From contig JARGSG010000001.1 in NCBI GenBank assembly GCA_030374805.1, forward strand, positions 1,426,001-1,490,000: a stretch of 64,000 nucleotides of DNA. The letters are read 5' to 3'. Numbering within the stretch: position 1 is the stretch's first letter; every line of letters begins with the position of its first letter. This document shows, piece by piece, positions 50,243 to 59,901 of the stretch. Both the position numbers and the translations under genes were made by a program. The notes below the pieces were generated by a model, which was given only the letters and a program-made list of their open reading frames with translations, searched no databases and was not told the DNA's origin. This DNA is from Gracilaria gracilis. Its lineage: Eukaryota; Rhodophyta; Florideophyceae; Gracilariales; Gracilariaceae.

Positions 50243-51115
50243 ATGACGGCGTTCGTCACGCACGCCTTACGCGCCGCGCCGCTGTCATCGCCGCCGCCGC
50301 CGCCGCCGCCGCAGCGCATTGCGCGCCGCGCGTCGTCGTCTTGCCGCCGCGCAGCGCCGCCGCGCTGCGCCGCCACCAAGCTGCTGGTCGTGGACTTGCA
50401 GCACCTGTTACGCGACGCGCCGCCCGACGTGCTGGCACACTTTTCGGAACGCGTCGCCGTGGAGCGAAAGGCCGCGGCGAACCGCACCTACTTGCTGTAT
50501 AGCTCGCGCTCGCGCTACGCGCCCTCCATCAAGTCCGTGCATGACGCGCGGCTGGTCGAGCCGGACGCGCTCGCCGTCCTCGATGGTTCCGAGCTGTACC
50601 AGCGCTTGTACCGCACCCCGGACCCCTATTGGGCGAAAACCGTCCGCCAGCACTGGCAGCCCAAGCCTGTTCGATGGCTGGTTTCCACCTTTTTCGGCGA
50701 TCACGTCGAGCTTGTTGACGCCAATGATGAGTTTGAAATTGTGTTGCGATGTAAGGCTGGCGTCGTGCGCACCGACTTGTGCGCGCAGCTCGGTAATAAG
50801 CTCACTGAGATGGGCATTTCTGCGCGTGTTGTCGTGCTTGGTGATGACCGAAATATCGCCATTGCGCCTGCCGCCGCCGGCGCTTCGGAGGTGGTGGCGT
50901 TTTGTCAGATGATGCTTGGCATTGAAGAGAAGAATACCTTTGTGTTTGGAAGCGATGAGCTGGTCGGTAGCTGTGTGAGGGGCAAGGCTAACGTTGGCTT
51001 GTGCAGCGTTGAATCCAAGGATCGGTGGGAGGGACTTGGTGACCGGGTTTATGTCTCCAAGGAAAAGGGCGCAAAAGCTTTGCTTGATGGCGTTTTGCAT
51101 CATGCCATCTTCTAG
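50243..51115 (+). CDS. sucrose-phosphatase-like HAD protein, probably inactive
   Basis: 290 residues. Residues 1-45 (Ala/Pro/Arg-rich with few acids, starting MTAFVTHALRAAP like the Lhcr transit peptide) suggest plastid targeting. The rest follows sucrose-6F-phosphate phosphatase family order: LLVVDLQHLL (motif I), YLLYSSRSRYAPSIK (STGRS-like), EPDALAVLDGSELY (GTEIY-like), cap region YWAKTVRQHWQP, RVVVLGDDRNIAIAPAAAGA, and FVFGSDELVGSC (motif IV), KANVGLCSVES. Changes at key sites: motif I has DLQ instead of DxD, so the general acid/base Asp is missing; the Lys of K-G-AL is Ala; and GDSGND is replaced by GSDELV. This points to a pseudoenzyme. The first in-frame ATG is 50243. GC-rich 5' half. 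Confidence 0.7.
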   Translation: MTAFVTHALRAAPLSSPPPPPPPQRIARRASSSCRRAAPPRCAATKLLVVDLQHLLRDAPPDVLAHFSERVAVERKAAANRTYLLYSSRSRYAPSIKSVHDARLVEPDALAVLDGSELYQRLYRTPDPYWAKTVRQHWQPKPVRWLVSTFFGDHVELVDANDEFEIVLRCKAGVVRTDLCAQLGNKLTEMGISARVVVLGDDRNIAIAPAAAGASEVVAFCQMMLGIEEKNTFVFGSDELVGSCVRGKANVGLCSVESKDRWEGLGDRVYVSKEKGAKALLDGVLHHAIF

Positions 51116-51647
51116 GTACGTTTCTGGTGCTTTTTTTGCTTCGCGTTCGGCCGCTCTCTGTGATGAATATTGTTTGAATCTCGTTAATAATGACTGCGGG
51201 TCTTCAGCTCGTGGCGTGAGCTAAACCCAACATCCATTTCTCGATCTGAGAGACGCTGGCGCAATCAGCATCTCGCCCTGTGCTTTTGATGACGCCTTTT
51301 CGACTAACTTGTGCCTTCTTTTTCTTTTTGGCCTGCTTGTGTTTCAGTTCGGTTGCGGTGACGGACCATGTACAAGTACTTTCCGTTCGCGGTTCGACGT
51401 TTACAGCCTATTGTTTGACTGTCCAACACTTCTTCTATTCCTCGGGGGCCTGTGCATCCTCATTCGGCAGCGGAGCATGGTTGCACGCCAGACGAAGTCG
51501 TCCCGTTCAGTAAACAGCAGCGGGTGTCTAGTCCCTGTTTGTCTGTGATGCGCAAACTGATCCCCGGCACACTTGCAAGCTAATATGTCCTTGACTGGAC
51601 AGTCCATCTCATGCTCCCTGTAATCCTTGTTCACAACATCGCTCGAA
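51116..51647. other. 3' flank of HAD gene
   Basis: No gene supported. Confidence 0.3.
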
Positions 51648-52040
51648 ATGAAGATAGGCATAGCTGTTCTGCACCTAATTTGCAGTTCTTGGCACCAAAC
51701 ACGCTCTCGCCGTCAACTAGCTCGACCTTGGAAAGCCAGGCATCCAATCAAGATGATCTCCCTCTGGAAAGAAGCTACACGAGTTGGCTATCGCCTCTAT
51801 GGCTTTGGAGAAAACGGTGGACGACTTATGGATACAGAGGTAGAAGCTGAACACTTCAATCCCTCAAACGCACCTGAGCATGGCCTTTACGAAAAAAGAG
51901 TGCAATACGTGCCAAACACCAGTCCTGAACACAAGCACTCATACGTTTCTTCGCAGTGGGTGTTACTCGGCTCGGCAATTGAGGTCGCCGTGCGCCTCAA
52001 TGTGGGCTTTATCGATCCACGAGCAGATGTTCATCAGTGA
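51648..52040 (+). CDS. possible small unknown protein
   Basis: An open frame with two in-frame ATGs (51648 and 51753). From 51753 the 95 residues read like a real protein, MISLWKEATRVGYRLYGFGE, VEAEHFNPSNAPEHGLYEKR, VSSQWVLLGSAIEVAVRLNV, ending in TGA at 52040. Codon use is balanced and there is no low complexity. I do not recognise the family. It could be a complete small gene or the last exon of a larger one; TTTGCAG at about 51678-51684 is a possible acceptor. Confidence 0.35.
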   Translation: MKIGIAVLHLICSSWHQTRSRRQLARPWKARHPIKMISLWKEATRVGYRLYGFGENGGRLMDTEVEAEHFNPSNAPEHGLYEKRVQYVPNTSPEHKHSYVSSQWVLLGSAIEVAVRLNVGFIDPRADVHQ

Positions 52041-53211
52041 GGTGCAGAAAGGGCCTTTTTACTAGCTCGCAAACTGTATTAGCAGCTAAGAAGTCCACGC
52101 AGCAGGATACGCATCATATGAGATACATTACCGTGCGAAAGAGTTCTGCTCGCAAGGCTTGGTTCGATAAACCTTTCACAGGTCGGCATGGGTGTTTCAG
52201 TATTGTTCTTGGAACTACAGCTTATATACATTCGTACGCAGTAGGTTTAGAGCGGTTAGACGCCGCAGTTATGTGGCCCAGATAGTAGACATCCACACGA
52301 GATAATATCTCGTATTATGTGCCTGTTTTGTTTTCGTGTTACAATACAAATTTTGTGCATCATTTCAACTCCCTTATCAGAATCGAAGGTGCTATAGAGT
52401 CTTTACGGCGTAACCGCTCAAAGCATGTTCCCCACGCTTGAAAAAGTGCAACAGATCTGTGGACCCAAGACTCCATGCACTCCATGGAGGTAATGACTCT
52501 GGGGATCAGTTTCAGTGCTCTATCTCACTGTGATTATGTTCGTGTGTTAAAAGGGCAAAAATGATGTGCCCGTTCTGCAACGAAGAGACGACCTTCGCTT
52601 CCCAAGTAAGAGTGATTTTCTCTGCGTATCTAATATTCTCAGGGCCCTCGTGAAGATATCAATGAGTTCGATTGCTTTACAGGGCAATAATTTATGGCTG
52701 ATAACGCTTTCCAGAGAATATGCCTCCCCTATATGTCTGAGTCCAGATATCAAGTAATGCGCTAATTCTATTATCGCCTTCAGCATGCCAACGCACCAGG
52801 GCAAATTGCTCTCGAAAGACTTGGACACAGGTCAGCAGTTACGACGGACGGAGGGACAACACAATGAACGAGGATTGGGGCAATGAGAAAATGATCAGAA
52901 CGGTGTGGCGTTGCTTAATAAGCGCCTCCGCAAGGGCAACTTGGGAGATTTTGGCATGTCGATGGAAGAACATGTGGCCAGAACTGAAAGTGTATTCTGT
53001 TTTTTGGCCTGATGGATCAAAATTTGTGTGGTCGATCTCAAAATCTAACCTTCGTAGAGCTACGGAACCCCTTCCCTCAGCACACGCAAGAGATTGTCAT
53101 CGCCGTCGTCTCCGAGATTTTCTTCTTCCGTACCAGATACGAAAGGCAACGTCTCAGTTTCCCGCTCATAGTGCTCAAGCCCCACCTCATATTGAGCTGA
53201 CAGACTCGATA
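52041..53211. other. intergenic stretch upstream of the MATE gene
   Basis: Palindrome ACGAGATA-A-TATCTCGT at 52297-52313. From 52864 to 53211 the frame of the MATE protein is open and has an ATG at 52864, but the encoded residues look unrelated to transporter or transit sequence. Nothing else recognised. Confidence 0.4.
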
Positions 53212-54798
53212 ATGTCGCTCACACGCACGATGATCAGTTTCGTCCCACCATTAGGCCCGTCCGTCTCCAACCATCGTGGACACCGAGGCTCATTGATACG
53301 AAATCACACCGGCATTTTTGTGCCATCTCCAACTCGGGTGAGAGTGCAGCTCCTGAGAAGAAGAAGGCCTTTGTTTCTTGCCGCGTCTTCTATTAGCCAG
53401 GAGCAGCCATCCGCGGCCGCTAGCGAACCGCTCCCCGACAAGTCAGTGACACTACAGCCAGCACCGGTAGAAACTCCGACGCCCCCTTCAATCGCAGAAA
53501 TCGATCGTTCCATCGCCTCAATATCTCTCCCGGCCCTGGCAACTCTTTCTCTTGATCCACTGGTTGCGCTCGCCGATATGGCATGCGTGGGTTATCTTGG
53601 TGCGACTGCGATTGGAGGTGTTGGCATTGGAAACAACGTGTTTAATCTGTCCTTTACGTGTTTTAACTTTCTTGGTATGGCGACAACCCCGGCAATCGCC
53701 AGAGCTTTTGCAAGCGACAATCACGCTGAAGCTTCACGGCTTATTGCCCAAGCGTTGTGGGTGGCGTTGGTGTCTGGTATGTCTGCCACTCTAATTCTTT
53801 CGCTCTACACTCAACCGATTCTTTCGTTTTTCGGAGCCAATGCGTCAATTCTTCCCCAAGCTCGCGCGTACTTGAGAGCAAGAATATTTGCCGCCCCGTT
53901 CTTTCTCGCGGCAATGGTCGGTAACGGTGCATTTCGCGGCTATCAGGACACAAAAACGCCGTTATTCGTCGGTCTTTTCGCCAATGTTCTCAACCTCATC
54001 CTATATCCCACTCTTATATTTGGAATAGGACTAGGCACCCGTGGCGCAGGAATAGCCATGGCCACCGGGCAAATATGCGCGGGCATGGCGCTTTTGATGC
54101 TACTCGTGAAGACAGGTAAGCTTCGTCTTCGAGACATGATGAAACCCCCAAGGGCAGATGAGATCTTCCCGCTCTTGAGAACAGGAGCTGTTCTTTCGGT
54201 GCGAACGCTTTCAATTTTTTCCACCATCTCCTACGCTACTGCGACCGCAGCAAGGCTAGGGACGGTGCAAGTTGCTGCATTCGAAATCGGTCGTCAAATC
54301 TTTGCTCTGTTTGCCCGCCTTCTAGACGCAATATCTGTTGCAGCGCAGTCTTTGGTCGCGCTTGCGCTCGGGAAGAATGATTATACATTGGCAAGAAGGA
54401 CGGCTAACCGAATCCTCAAAATCGGAGTGACTATGGGATGCGCATTTGCCGCGCTGTTGATGCTCACAATCCGATCAGCTCCTCGCATATTCACGTCCAA
54501 TCCTGCGGTTCGTGACATGGTTTCCCTTACGTTTCCGTACATGGCTTTCATACAGCCCATTAATGGTCTGGTCTTCGTGTTTGATGGAATATACACCGCT
54601 GGGCGCCGTTTCTCATCCCTTGCGATAGCGATCTTTATGGCCGCTTGCTGTGCTTCTGCATTCCTTTACTTCGTCCGAACCACTACAATGCCTCTCCAAT
54701 ACGTATGGGTAGGCCTGAATATTTTGATGGTCCTACGGGCATCATTTCTTGGAATGCTTTACTTTTCAAAGTGGTCTCCCGCCCCGAAGCCAAGATAA
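53212..54798 (+). CDS. plastid-type MATE efflux transporter
   Basis: Multidrug and toxic compound extrusion family, closest in layout to plant plastid DTX/EDS5-like proteins, probably moving an organic acid or phenolic across the plastid envelope by cation antiport; substrate unknown. Residues 1-75 are Ser/Arg-rich and free of long hydrophobic runs, a likely transit peptide. The core begins with EIDRSIASISLPALATLSLDPLVALADMACVGYLG (conserved TM1 region, quoted in part as PLVALADMACVGYLGA). About 12 hydrophobic segments follow, with GYQDTKTPL in the loop after TM5-6 and AFEIGRQIFALFARLLDAIS in the second half, both typical of the subgroup. Start 53212 gives 528 residues, the usual length. A start at 52864 would bury the transit peptide behind 116 residues. 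One exon, stop TAA. Confidence 0.88.
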   Translation: MSLTRTMISFVPPLGPSVSNHRGHRGSLIRNHTGIFVPSPTRVRVQLLRRRRPLFLAASSISQEQPSAAASEPLPDKSVTLQPAPVETPTPPSIAEIDRSIASISLPALATLSLDPLVALADMACVGYLGATAIGGVGIGNNVFNLSFTCFNFLGMATTPAIARAFASDNHAEASRLIAQALWVALVSGMSATLILSLYTQPILSFFGANASILPQARAYLRARIFAAPFFLAAMVGNGAFRGYQDTKTPLFVGLFANVLNLILYPTLIFGIGLGTRGAGIAMATGQICAGMALLMLLVKTGKLRLRDMMKPPRADEIFPLLRTGAVLSVRTLSIFSTISYATATAARLGTVQVAAFEIGRQIFALFARLLDAISVAAQSLVALALGKNDYTLARRTANRILKIGVTMGCAFAALLMLTIRSAPRIFTSNPAVRDMVSLTFPYMAFIQPINGLVFVFDGIYTAGRRFSSLAIAIFMAACCASAFLYFVRTTTMPLQYVWVGLNILMVLRASFLGMLYFSKWSPAPKPR

Positions 54799-55783
54799 GC
54801 TTCAAATCCAGTACTGATGAAGCAATCCCAGAACTAAGTTTTGGTTTGTATTGTCGGAATGCTCTTCCTTTGAGGCGAACTTGTACGTGCCACAGGTCTT
54901 GGTTCGATTGTTTGATGCAAATGTGTCATGAATCCAGGCTGGATGTCTCGTCGTGCGCCCACTTTTTGTGGAGAGAACATCGTACAGTGTTGTTGCGGTA
55001 GAAACGGAACGAAATTCCTGTATTGCGCTCTCAATAATTGTCTGTAGGAGGTACAGATGAACCAGAACAATATGGATAGATCATGGATCCATGAAATGAC
55101 TTCAACCGTAGTTTCAGAAGTCGACTTGATTCATTAATATGAGAGAGTTTTCGTCTTCTAGTACGGGACAATTATTGAGCCCATGTCGGGTACTTAGCCC
55201 GTGGGCTCTGTGATACGAGCGGGCTTGAGCGCCAGGTTTTGCGTCAAACGTTATTCGTGAACTCTGGGAAAAGATTGCTAACTAGCCGCGATTTACTGAC
55301 TGTATATAACTGACAGACTCAATAAACAGAATCTGTGCTTTGGTTCGACAAAGTCGCAATCTTCTACATGCCATCAGAATTTCCCCGTGCCATTGACATA
55401 GTGTCATGGACGATGTAACTTACATGTCCGTGCTTAAGAAAGAACGGTGACTTTGGATCGCGACGAGAGATGGGGACAGCTCTATCAGAGTGTATAGAAC
55501 AAGAGACGTTGCCGACTTGACCAACCACCTCTGTGGTTCTGATAGAACCATTACTTCGATGCAGGGGACAAATCAGTGTATGGAATAGTAAGGTACCAAT
55601 GGCACCCTGTACGCTGGATAGTTTTGGAAGAAGACTTCGAACCACAGTGAAGTAGAAGAATGGGGTTTGACGAATTTCGCTCTATTTGTAATCGTAACAC
55701 GTCTATTACGTCGATGTTCAATTAAGCACCGTTACGAGATGATGCAAAATGGCGCTCTTATGATAGTACCAGCAACTAAACCA

Positions 55784-55803
55784 TCTCTCTCTCTCTCTCT
55801 CTC
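55784..55803 (+). repeat. (TC)10 microsatellite
   Basis: Perfect dinucleotide run in a gene-free region. Confidence 0.9.
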
Positions 55804-55813
55804 ATTTATGAAA

Positions 55814-55838
55814 CGCGTACGTGAATTACTCGTACGCG
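55814..55838. repeat. hairpin CGCGTACG/CGTACGCG
   Basis: Eight-base perfect arms with a 9-nt loop TGAATTACT, ten bases after the (TC)n run. Confidence 0.6.
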
Positions 55839-56810
55839 GGGGTATGCTAAGAACCCCAACAACCTATAACACTTATCTCTACACCGTAGCCACAAACCAC
55901 AAATCAGTAGCCGTGCTACACTCACGGGGCTATAATATGGTACAAAGAAAGTATTAGGTACCTAAGGTGTTTTCGACCGCAGAAGCGTTTCGTTTGCGAC
56001 GATAATCGCCTTCTTCTTCACTGAACCTCTCCATTCAACCTCTAGAGCTCGCCGCGTAAGGTGTACACCACGACAAGGCGCTTCGCATGTACCGCTTTTG
56101 TCGCCAAAGAAACCATTGACGACGTCCTTTCCACCCAACCCCTATATCATCGGCGAGATCAGGTAAAAGAACCGGCGCGTAGCCTGCGTCATCTTCCGAC
56201 CCAAGCGTAGTCCATCCCAGAAAACTAAACCATCGTTAGCGATAGCCAAAATCGACGCAGCATACAAATTATTTAGAGCTTGTGTCGCAGCCACAATACA
56301 CCGACTTCTTGTCCATTTCCGCCGCTCTAGTGGGTATGCAGAGTTTGCGGATTGTACGTATTTCCTGCCCACTAACAAACACAACTCGGCGCGATGAGTT
56401 ACCGGTGCCTGATGAGAGGAAAGACAAATCTTTGATAGATATGGTCAAGCAGTGGCCGTTACGGGTTTTGGCCTTCTTTAAGAGAGAGAACTATCTCAAG
56501 ATACTATCTGTAGATAAATCTCCGGTCGCCTCGGAATCACGGGCGGCTGACTACAGTAAAGAAGAAGAAGTACGTAGATATTTCGTCGAGAACTGAACAT
56601 AGCAGTTTCCTCCATCTGTAGCTCCATCTATATAGATGGATATATCCCGTCTTTGTTATAATCCCTTGTAGTTCGAAATCGAAACATGGGCGATATTGAA
56701 AAGGAAAGCACTAAGTGGAATTTGTGCGGGGAGCATAGAGAAGTTTTGGTAAGACTTGACTTACAAAACATTATCAGGAAGGAATCGATAAGATAACCGC
56801 CAGATAGCAG

Positions 56811-56834
56811 CAACAACAACAACAACAACAACAA
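56811..56834 (+). repeat. (CAA)8 microsatellite
   Basis: Perfect trinucleotide run, intergenic. Confidence 0.9.
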
Positions 56835-58378
56835 TAGATATCGTTATCATGATGATTCACAGTGTCAAGAAATTGGGACGAGTAAGTTACCTTGTACAGT
56901 ACTGTACACAAGCAATGGTTCTTGTTACCATAGAACATAATTTTTCATGACTGTTCAAGTTCGTTGACGAAAAAGGTCTACCGGTCGAACGATCCACAGT
57001 AAACCAATATGAAATCTGGAAGGCAACAGAGCTGTTGATCGCTTTCGCTTGCTGATGTAGAACGTTGCAAAAGAATAGGACATATTGCAATCAGCAATTT
57101 GTTACATTACGTATCTCACTTATCTAATTGTTACGATTGCGGAGAGGAAGTTATGATGACCTTTGCGGGGAGGAATAGGTGATGACCTTTGTTCATGCGT
57201 AACTACGGATCTGAGAAGGGCAATGTACCCTTCGCCTTCCAATGGAACTGTTTCCGTCTTTCACTTCATCGGTACGACAGATGTTATTCTTGTTCTGGAG
57301 AGATCCAATCTTTCGGTTCAGAAGACCATCATGGCCCATCATGGACCATCATGATGATGCGTCTTACATTGACAGATCATTAATTTCAAATCTTGTCATG
57401 AAGCACGATGGAATCCACTGCCAGCCCAGATGTTGAGGAAAAAACAGAGAGAGAAGAGATATGGATCGATATGAAGGCATATATACATAGGAGACATAGG
57501 AATATTGTGAAGGGGTCTTTGTATGCTTTCCTGGGCCGCATTCATTGCGCAATGGGTGGGTCGCGAATGGTGATGGATGTCAAGAGTTTCAGAAGGTCGT
57601 TGCTTACCGTCGTGCTCTCAGCCTGCAGCGAACGCTTCTTGTGGGGCCGTTTGATGTCTGTGTTGCATTCTAACATTGTCATAGAATACCACTACAGGTG
57701 TTTCTTCTTCCCAGACCATCCCGCCACGTACGTCATAGCCTGCCTGCGCGGGAGTCAAAAGCGGCCACTCTACGCAATAAACACCGTCTTTTGTTTCGTC
57801 TCTACAGAAGATGCGAGTATGGCTCTACTTGTAGCTTTACTGTAGCTTTAGCTGCACAAGTATTGGATGTGTGTAACAGAGCGATATATAGAACTGAGTT
57901 TGCTTTGGTAAATGGGGAAGAACGAACGAGGAAGAAGCGTGAAATATCTTTGTAAGAAAATACAGGTGTTGGATAGGGGAGGACCGATGTATCGGTGAAA
58001 AGCATAGCTTTATTAGTCGGGGTATCTATTAGATGGATCGTTTGAATATGTGGCTCGGAAGCCAATTATCTTCCACGTCGTTTGCTGTGGAGGATTTCCT
58101 TCTAAAAAAAAATCGATACGGAGAATAGATTTACGAAATGTAAAACGCTACCCTTGCGTATTCATTTGTTGACTGAAAGCCGGCTTTCAATTAAAGAGTT
58201 CTGCGGTGCAACAAGTTGGACGGTACGCCGCGTATCAGACATATCGCGAAGATACCCGTCGCTTTCCTTTTACGTCACCTTAAAGGCGTCCGCTCGAAGG
58301 CCTCCGTTCAACTTTGGTGTGGTTGGGCATGCCGGCTTTGTTATCGTCAACAGTCACTAAGCGGACCAACGCGCGAAA

Positions 58379-59901
58379 ATGACAGCAGCTAGCTCTTTGT
58401 TTTGCATAGCGTTCGTTTCATATGCATTATGTATGGGTTTAAGCACCGCGCTTCCTATGCAGTTGGCGGGGACAAAGCCCACTGCTCGAAAGATCGCTTT
58501 GTTACACATGTACGACGCAGTACCGTTCTTTCAACGACTTGGTAGCCTGACCGAGGCCAATAAACGTCGATACGCTGATCGACATGGATATGATTTTGTT
58601 CTCTCAACGCCCCGAAACACGTCCGGTATATACAAGAAGGTGGATTGTTACGCTGACACACAGTTGATCCAAGTAGGCCCCGATGCAGCCGGCGATTGTT
58701 GGGCGACTGATAGCAGCTTCGATATCGACCATTCGCGAGCGCCCACTTTTGGGAAGATCAAGCTGGCGCTTGCTGCGTGTCAGGGCAGGGGTGAGGCTTG
58801 GCTGTTGTGGAGCGATGCTGATGCAATGGTAGTAAATCAGTCAACGCCACTGGAATCTATCATTGATGATGCATATGACATCATGCTTACATATGACTGG
58901 TTGGTACGTTGGTCCGCTTTCCTTTTTCGCGTGGCGTGTGGGCGTTGAGACGATACGTGAAACTAACACGTGCGGATTGTTTGTGCATATACCAGATGTT
59001 GAATGCAGGTGTACTACTTTTCAAATGCAGCGATTGGACGAAGGGGTTCTTGAACAGCGTGTATAACGCACGGCAATTCGATGATGCACGTGCTTTAGAT
59101 CAGAGCAGCTTTCAGGAACATATTGATAATCTGACGGACATTGAGCGCGACGAGCATGTGAAAGTGATTCCGAAGCACGCAATGAACGTATATCTGGAAG
59201 AGTACAGACCGGGAGACTTTGTGGTGCACATGGCGGGAAAGCTGTACGAAGCGACTGAGAGTGGATTGTTTGCTATCGCAAACCAGCTGGATATATTATC
59301 GATGGTAGACGATATAGAAGATGTTAAGGCGTTCTTCAGAAATCCCGGCTTTCTGAATTTCTACTCGGGCGTGTGTCCGGTGAAATACGGTGAACGACAG
59401 AGTTCATGCAAGCCCGGTGAAGCGCGTCGACTGTTCCTTAATGAAAGCCTGGGCTCCATGTCGTATCCCAATCGATATCGGCACGTGGGTCTGCGATATT
59501 ACTGGCTGGGTGATTGGAAGGACAAGTACGATGTTGAAGGGTGGAACGTGAAGAAAAAAGCGCTGGCGACGATAAGTGGCGCGGGGCGGGGGAGTGAAAC
59601 GACGGTCAAAACGACTGAGACAGGCGCTCAGCAGGTACCGTTGGTACGCGATGACGTGAAGCTGCTGCTACATGAGGAACTCGGGGTGAACGACGACGAC
59701 GACGACGAGGGCGGCGACGAGGGCGCGGGTACGACTGGCGATGACAGTGGAGGTGTTGAGGGTGTGAAGGGGCAGGGCGGGAAGGTTGGTGGCAATAAGG
59801 TGTTGTGGTACGGATTACTGGCGGGGGTGGGTGTGGGTGCGGCGGCGATAGGTGGGTTGAGGATTTGGAACAGGAAGAAAATGTGGTCGAAAATTCAATA
59901 G
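58379..59901 (+). CDS. GT34-like glycosyltransferase (GMA12/MNN10 type), two exons
   Basis: Probable secretory-pathway galactosyl-, xylosyl- or mannosyltransferase making cell-surface or cell-wall glycans. Exons 58379-58903 and 58996-59901, intron of 92 nt (TTG|GTACGT ... TACCAG|ATG), phase 0, product 476 residues. The N-terminal 25 residues are a signal peptide or anchor (SSLFCIAFVSYALCMGL). Family marks: ANKRRYADRHGYDFVLST, FGKIKLALAAC, AWLLWSDADAMVVNQ (DxD metal site), MLNAGVLLFKCSDWTKGFL, DQSSFQEHI, KVIPKHAMNVYLEEYRPGDF and VVHMAGK. After the catalytic part comes an acidic Asp/Gly linker (about residue 405-430) and a C-terminal hydrophobic helix (VLWYGLLAGVGVGAAAIGGL) with basic residues behind it. 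Such a C-terminal anchor is unusual for GT34 enzymes. Confidence 0.8.

Larger units (their letters stand above)
54799..58378. other. 3.6-kb gene-poor stretch with simple repeats
   Basis: No protein family recognised. The frames at 56282-56596 (ends SKEEEVRRYFVEN) and 57408-57845 are the longest but lack motifs. Contains (TC)10 at 55784-55803, hairpin CGCGTACG...CGTACGCG at 55814-55838, and (CAA)8 at 56811-56834. A CATCATGG-rich patch lies at 57330-57360. Confidence 0.4.

Noticed and set aside
57408-57845. 145-codon plus-strand frame
   Set aside because: Starts with ATG but shows no domain, and composition does not stand out from the surrounding gene-free DNA.
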